Assembly: GCF_037094685.1 (NCBI RefSeq)
Contig: NZ_CP146614.1
Span: 5,456,001 to 5,520,000, forward strand
Origin: Massilia sp. METH4
GTDB taxonomy: Bacteria; Pseudomonadota; Gammaproteobacteria; Burkholderiales; Burkholderiaceae_D
DNA: 64,000 nt
Reading direction: 5' to 3'
The position numbers and the translations under genes were made by a program. Below the pieces are notes generated by a model that ran no database searches, was not told the DNA's origin, and saw nothing but the letters and a program-made list of their open reading frames with translations. Of the stretch, positions 60,112 through 64,000 are shown in pieces. The first letter of the stretch is position 1. Each line of letters starts with the position of its first letter.

Positions 60112-60456
60112 TCAATGCAAGCGATCCAGCGCCGCTAGCACGCCCTTGCGGTTCTTGTGCTTGACCTCGTAGGTGCGCACCTTGCGCCGCTGTGCGGCCG
60201 TCAGTTCGGCTAGCGCGCTTTTCACCTGCGGCACCGTGAGGTGCTCGTAATTCGCGATCGGCACGCTCCGGTCGGGCGACGCGCCGGCGCTGTCCTTCGC
60301 CTTCGCGGCCCTCGTTTCGCCGAACTGCTTGCGCTGCTTGTTGACGATGCGCGCGGCCACTTCCTCCTCGCGGCCCTTGTAGCGGCCTTCCTTCTCGAAC
60401 TCTTTCTCGAGCTTCTCGTATTCGCGTTCCCGTTTCGGGCTGGCACCTCGTGGCAT
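60112..60456 (-). CDS. Small highly charged protein of 114 residues
   Basis: A 114-residue, very Lys/Glu/Arg-rich protein. The N-terminal half ('KREREYEKLEKEFEKEGRYKGREEEVAARIVNKQRKQFGET') is a charged helix. The C-terminal half ('YEHLTVPQVKSALAELTAAQRRKVRTYEVKHKNRKGVLAAL') resembles a SAP-like or helix-extended-loop nucleic-acid-binding unit. Related proteins are often labelled plasmid-stabilisation or Rho-like without evidence. It is a single gene between the nuclease and the receiver gene. A role with DNA or RNA is inference from charge and fold. Confidence 0.75.
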   Translation of the reverse strand: MPRGASPKREREYEKLEKEFEKEGRYKGREEEVAARIVNKQRKQFGETRAAKAKDSAGASPDRSVPIANYEHLTVPQVKSALAELTAAQRRKVRTYEVKHKNRKGVLAALDRLH

Positions 60457-60540
60457 GATAGTCCTCCATGATCGATGTTTCGACCCATGGTAGCGAAACC
60501 GCCGAGGCCACGGCGCACGGTCAGCCGCGGGGCGGCGCGC

Positions 60541-61518
60541 TCAGAACTGTTCGATCCAGCCGGCCAGTTGCGAGGCGGTCGGCCCCCCGTCGCCCGGTAC
60601 CAGGCGCATGCGCACGCCGTCCGGCCCGCCGGACATCTGCAGCGTCTGCCCGTGCCGGGCCAGCCACAGGAGGGTCGCCAGCCAGAACGCGTGCAGTTCC
60701 GACACGCTGCTGCCCGTCGGCGTCTCGAGGAATTCCGTGAGGCGGGACGTATGCACGATGGTGCCGCCATCGGGCGTGCGGTCGAAGCCGTCGCCGAAGG
60801 CCTCGGCCAGCAGCCCGAACACGTCGCCCGGCAAGGCGGCGCGAAGGGCCAGCCGGTCGAGCTGCGAGCGCACGGCGCGCCCGAACGCGGCGGCGCGGAA
60901 CGCCTCCGAACCGATCAGGTCCGAATAATCCATCATCAGCCAGTCCGGTTCCGGCGGCGTGAGGCCTGCGCACAGGGCGGCGGACAGGTAAGCGTCGATC
61001 GGCACCGCCTCGTTGCCGCCCGCCACGCCCGCGCACAGCGCGTACAGCGTGCCGATACGGTTGGCCACTGCCTGCTTCTGCCGGATCAGCAGCTTTTCAC
61101 GCAGCAGCTGCGCATGCTCGCGCCGCAGGCGCGCCAGGTCCACGGCCTGCTTCATCTCCATGCGCAGCGCGGCGATGTCCCAGGGCTTCTGGATGTAGCG
61201 GTGGATCTGGCCCTGGTTTACCGCCTCGACGGTGTGGGCGATCTCCGAGTAGGCAGTGGTCAGGATGCGCACGATGTGCGGGTAGCGATCCCACGCGTAG
61301 AACAGCAGCTCGTTGCCGTACGCGCCGGGCATGCGCTGGTCGGACACCAGCACCGAAATGGTATCGGCATGCTGGTCCAGCATGCGCTTGCCTTCCTCGA
61401 CCGATTCCGCCGTCAGCACGTTCGCTTGCGCGGCCAGCGCGCGCTGGAAATACTTCAGGGCTGTCGGCTCGTCGTCGACGTAGAGGATGGCTGGCAATGG
61501 TTTGGCAGCGTCGATCAT
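60541..61518 (-). CDS. Response regulator with unknown C-terminal domain
   Basis: A 325-residue protein. The receiver domain (about 8-130) has the acid pair in 'ILYVDDEPTA', the phosphoacceptor D60 in 'VLVSDQRMPG', and the lysine in 'YIQKPWD'. A helix (about 120-155) links it to a C-terminal region (about 160-325) with no DNA-binding, GGDEF, EAL or HD motif that I can see. Its ATG overlaps the stop of the upstream hybrid gene (ATGA), so it is coupled to it. It is the last member of a three-gene phosphorelay. The output could be protein binding. Confidence 0.85.
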   Translation of the reverse strand: MIDAAKPLPAILYVDDEPTALKYFQRALAAQANVLTAESVEEGKRMLDQHADTISVLVSDQRMPGAYGNELLFYAWDRYPHIVRILTTAYSEIAHTVEAVNQGQIHRYIQKPWDIAALRMEMKQAVDLARLRREHAQLLREKLLIRQKQAVANRIGTLYALCAGVAGGNEAVPIDAYLSAALCAGLTPPEPDWLMMDYSDLIGSEAFRAAAFGRAVRSQLDRLALRAALPGDVFGLLAEAFGDGFDRTPDGGTIVHTSRLTEFLETPTGSSVSELHAFWLATLLWLARHGQTLQMSGGPDGVRMRLVPGDGGPTASQLAGWIEQF

Positions 61519-62747
61519 GCTAGTTCCTTTTGCGTTTCGGGAAAGTTCATTGTTACGGTCGTTCCCCGCTGTTGTTCCGGCCCGCGCGCCGGCTCGGGTT
61601 CCGGCACCTGATCCGGCACCTGATCCGGCACCGGAGCCGGCTCACGTGCCGCGGTCCGCGCGGGAGTTTGCCGCGATTGCACGCGCAGGTGCCCGCCGAA
61701 CGACTGCATCACGCGGTTGCAGAAGATCAGGCTCCAGCCGCTGCCCCCGTCGGTGTGCATGGGCACGGGGTCGAGCAGCAGGCGATGCACGATTTCCGGC
61801 GCGATGCCGGGCCCGTTGTCTGCGACGGCGATCGCGGCCCGGCCGCCCGCCCCCACCGTGATGGACAGGCGCGGCGCGGGCTGGCCACGCAGCGCCTGCA
61901 GCGCATTGGCGAGCAGCGACGACAATACCAGCGCCACGCAGTTCGGCGACGCGCGGATCGCGAAATCGCGCTGCACGTCGACGGTGATCGCGGCGCGCTC
62001 GCCCGCGCTCATCGGATAGGAGTCGAGCAATGCGGCCACCATCCGCTGCGCACTGCCGCCGGCCACCCGCGCCGCCGGCGCCAGCGACGCGCGCTTGACC
62101 GATGCGACGAAGGAATCGAGTACCGACTGGCAATAGCGGGCATTGTCGTTCATGTGGGCCACCGCGTTGCCGATCTGCGCCTTCAGCGGCAGCGCCGCCG
62201 GGTCGCCGGCCGGGTCGTCGTCGCGCACCCGCCGCGCCAGCGCGCGCGCGAAGTCGGCGATCGATGCCAGCGGCGTGCCCAGTTCATGCGCCAGGAAGGC
62301 CACCGTTTCCTCCACCGCCAGCAGGCCATGGTCGCGCGCGGCGCGGTCGCGGGCGCGGCGCATGGCTTCCGCGCTGGCCTGGCGCAGCACCTCGCGCAGT
62401 GTCTCCTGCCGGATCGGCTTTTCCAGCACGCGGAACACGTCGCCGCCGTTAACCGTTTCCAGCAGCACGTCCTTGTCCGCATAGGCGGTGACGAGGATGC
62501 GCACCAGGCCGGGCCAGGCCCGCTCCACCTCGCGCAGCAGCTCGCTGCCGACGCGGCCCGGCATGCGGTAGTCCGTGATCAGCACATCCACTTCGTGGTC
62601 GCCGAGAAGCGCCAGCGCCGCATCGACGCCGGGCGCCGTCAGCACCCGGTATTCATTGCCGAAGGCACGGCCAAAGTACTTGCGCGCCATGTCCTCGTCG
62701 TCCACGTACAGCACGGTCGGCGTGGCCCGCTCCGCGATATTCTCCAT
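61515..62747 (-). CDS. Receiver-histidine kinase hybrid
   Basis: A 410-residue protein with an N-terminal receiver (D59 in 'VLITDYRMPG'), followed by a kinase dimerisation domain with H154 in 'FLAHELGTPLASIADFA' and an ATPase domain with 'DNGPGIAPE' and a degenerate 'GSGWSLIFCNRVMQSFGGHL'. The receiver at the N-terminus is unusual in a kinase and implies it is itself controlled by phosphorylation. The C-terminal 25 residues are a Pro/Glu-rich repeat ('PDQVPDQVPEPEPARGPEQ'). The start at 62747 overlaps the stop of the upstream kinase by one base (TGATG). A long upstream frame to 62960 is rejected because it overlaps that kinase. Confidence 0.87.
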   Translation of the reverse strand: MENIAERATPTVLYVDDEDMARKYFGRAFGNEYRVLTAPGVDAALALLGDHEVDVLITDYRMPGRVGSELLREVERAWPGLVRILVTAYADKDVLLETVNGGDVFRVLEKPIRQETLREVLRQASAEAMRRARDRAARDHGLLAVEETVAFLAHELGTPLASIADFARALARRVRDDDPAGDPAALPLKAQIGNAVAHMNDNARYCQSVLDSFVASVKRASLAPAARVAGGSAQRMVAALLDSYPMSAGERAAITVDVQRDFAIRASPNCVALVLSSLLANALQALRGQPAPRLSITVGAGGRAAIAVADNGPGIAPEIVHRLLLDPVPMHTDGGSGWSLIFCNRVMQSFGGHLRVQSRQTPARTAAREPAPVPDQVPDQVPEPEPARGPEQQRGTTVTMNFPETQKELA

Positions 62748-64000
62748 CAATGCTCCTCGCCCGCCCGCGGCAGGTCGAATGTGAATCTGGTCCATTCTCC
62801 AGGCTTGCTCTCGGCCGTCAGGTGGCCGCCGTGGCGCTCGATCACGCTGTAGCAGATCGACAGTCCGAGCCCCAGGCCCTGCCCCACCTCGCGCGTGGTG
62901 AAGAACGGGTCGAAGACGCGCCGCAGGTTCTCCGGCGCGATGCCGGGGCCGTTGTCGCACACGCTGATGCGCAGGCGGCCACCGTCGTCGCGCGCGCCGA
63001 TCACGATTTCGGGCGACGGGGTCGGGCCCTTGCGCAGCGCCAGCGCCGCATTGCTGAGCAGGTTGATCAGCACGCCGACGATGGCCGCCTCGTCGCCCCG
63101 CACCAGCGTTTCGCCGCCGATCTCGCGCCGGATCGCGATGCCCTTCGTTTCATGGCCGACCAGCCGCACCGCCGCGTCCACCGCCCGTTCCAGCAGGAAG
63201 GCGCCGCCCTCCACGTCTTCCTTGCGGTACGCGAAGGTCTTCAGGTCCGACACGATGTACTGCACGCGCTGCATGCCCTGCTTGGCGTCATCGAGGCATT
63301 CGCGCAGCATCGGGCTGTTCTGCGCGACCGGGTCTTCGAGCGCCACGTCGATCGCCATCATGCAAAAGTTGACCGGGTTGTTTACCTCGTGCAGCAGGCC
63401 GGCCGACAGGGTGCCCAGCGCCGCCATTTTTTCCTGTTGCAGCATCTGGCCCTTGATCTCGGCAAGGCTGCGGTTGGTGCGTTCGAGTTCCTCGTTTTTC
63501 TGGGCCAGTTCTTCCTTCAGTTCGAACAGCTGCCGGCGCCCGCGCTCGTTATAGAACGTGTACACCGTGCTGGCCGCCACCGAGAACAGGATGATCGTGG
63601 TGTGGAACAGGAATTGCGCATGGTCGATCACGCCTTCCGGCCGCGTCACGCAGGCGACCCAGTAGGCGAATATCGTCAGCACGCCGAAGCCCAGCGTGTA
63701 CATGTAGCCGACCGGGAACAGCGTGCCGACCGCGAAGATCGTGAGGATGATGCCGGCATAGAACAGCGACGCCTCGCCCTGGGTCACGTGGATCATCCAG
63801 GCGATCATCACCTGCGGGAAGGTCAGCCACACGAAGGTGACGGCGTGCACGTGGCGCTTGCCGAACGCCGTGTACAGCACGCCCAGCCCAGCCAGCACGC
63901 CGACGCTGGTGACGAGCCGCACCACGGCGAAGCGCGCCATCTGCTCCGGGTACACGGCGAAGTCGAGCACGAAGCCCAGCAGCACCAGCACGATCACCGT
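62747..64000 (-). CDS. Membrane sensor histidine kinase (5' end cut by window)
   Basis: The start lies beyond base 64000. The visible 417 residues begin inside a membrane domain of at least five helices ('IVLVLLGFVLDFAVYPEQMARFAVVRLV', 'TFVWLTFPQVMIAWMIHV', 'FYAGIILTIFAVGTLFPVGYMYTLGFGVLTIFAYWVA', 'FLFHTTIILFSVAASTVY'). A coiled coil ('LFELKEELAQKNEELERTNRSL') leads to the phosphoacceptor 'GLLHEVNNPVNF' and an ATPase domain with 'NLLSNAALALRKG', 'DNGPGIAPENLRRVFDPFFTT' and 'GQGLGLGLSI'. It heads a coupled trio with the receiver-kinase and the receiver proteins. The membrane-bundle sensor without a periplasmic loop is reminiscent of CqsS/LqsS-like autoinducer sensors, but this is weak. Confidence 0.88.
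   Translation of the reverse strand, partial: TVIVLVLLGFVLDFAVYPEQMARFAVVRLVTSVGVLAGLGVLYTAFGKRHVHAVTFVWLTFPQVMIAWMIHVTQGEASLFYAGIILTIFAVGTLFPVGYMYTLGFGVLTIFAYWVACVTRPEGVIDHAQFLFHTTIILFSVAASTVYTFYNERGRRQLFELKEELAQKNEELERTNRSLAEIKGQMLQQEKMAALGTLSAGLLHEVNNPVNFCMMAIDVALEDPVAQNSPMLRECLDDAKQGMQRVQYIVSDLKTFAYRKEDVEGGAFLLERAVDAAVRLVGHETKGIAIRREIGGETLVRGDEAAIVGVLINLLSNAALALRKGPTPSPEIVIGARDDGGRLRISVCDNGPGIAPENLRRVFDPFFTTREVGQGLGLGLSICYSVIERHGGHLTAESKPGEWTRFTFDLPRAGEEH

Overview
The window is high-GC (about 68-70% in most genes) chromosomal DNA from a betaproteobacterium, most likely Oxalobacteraceae of the Massilia/Duganella/Pseudoduganella group. The main evidence is the protein-quality-control block in the order tRNA-Leu, tig, clpP, clpX, lon, hupB, tRNA-Val, two tRNA-Asp, ppiD. 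Supporting evidence is the hpnCDE squalene cluster, the thrC-moeA-moaD run and the style of the proteins. No rRNA, CRISPR array, insertion sequence or prophage is visible. The species assignment is inference.

Layout. 1-4.7 kb: two tandem periplasmic parvulin genes (the first cut by the window edge), a serine/threonine dehydratase with a LysR regulator, a decayed alpha/beta hydrolase and a periplasmic Cu/Zn superoxide dismutase. 4.8-14.8 kb: purL, a remnant of a MacB-like permease, a fused HyuA-HyuB hydantoinase/5-oxoprolinase, and the divergent bifunctional NAD(P)HX repair enzyme. 14.8-17.3 kb: an ABC ATPase whose start codon overlaps that of the divergent GDSL arylesterase gene, which is coupled to the tRNA 2-selenouridine synthase gene. 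17.4-27.0 kb: the proteostasis block, all on the minus strand and punctuated by intrinsic terminators and hairpins. 27.3-31.5 kb: a two-gene RND efflux operon.

31.6-34.6 kb: hpnC, hpnD and hpnE, which convert farnesyl diphosphate to squalene for hopanoids. 34.7-36.5 kb: a 38-residue peptide, a HAAS-domain membrane protein and a head-GIN-domain protein in a tight operon. 36.9-38.9 kb: a PAS-PAS-kinase-receiver hybrid of clearly lower GC. 39-42.3 kb: a diguanylate cyclase, an FAD protein and a small zinc-ribbon membrane protein. 42.3-45.3 kb: thrC-moeA-moaD. 45.5-47.7 kb: a secreted lectin/FN3/sugar-dehydrogenase protein. 47.7-52.1 kb: a threonine/serine catabolic operon (kbl, tdh, sdaA) facing an XRE-cupin regulator, with TTGAAC half-sites between them.

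52.2-58.8 kb: a gamma-glutamylcyclotransferase-like protein, then a 1983-residue multidomain helicase (Ig-like/transglutaminase-like N-terminus, DUF4011, SF1 helicase, Vsr/MTES_1575-type nuclease, DUF3320). This is the best candidate for an unusual system here; it resembles single-gene antiphage candidates. 58.8-60.5 kb: small conserved proteins and a secreted DNA/RNA nuclease. 60.5-64 kb: a translationally coupled phosphorelay of membrane histidine kinase (cut by the window end), receiver-kinase hybrid and receiver with an unknown C-terminal domain.

Many very long open frames opposite purL, hyuAB, lon and the helicase are GC-driven shadows and are not annotated.
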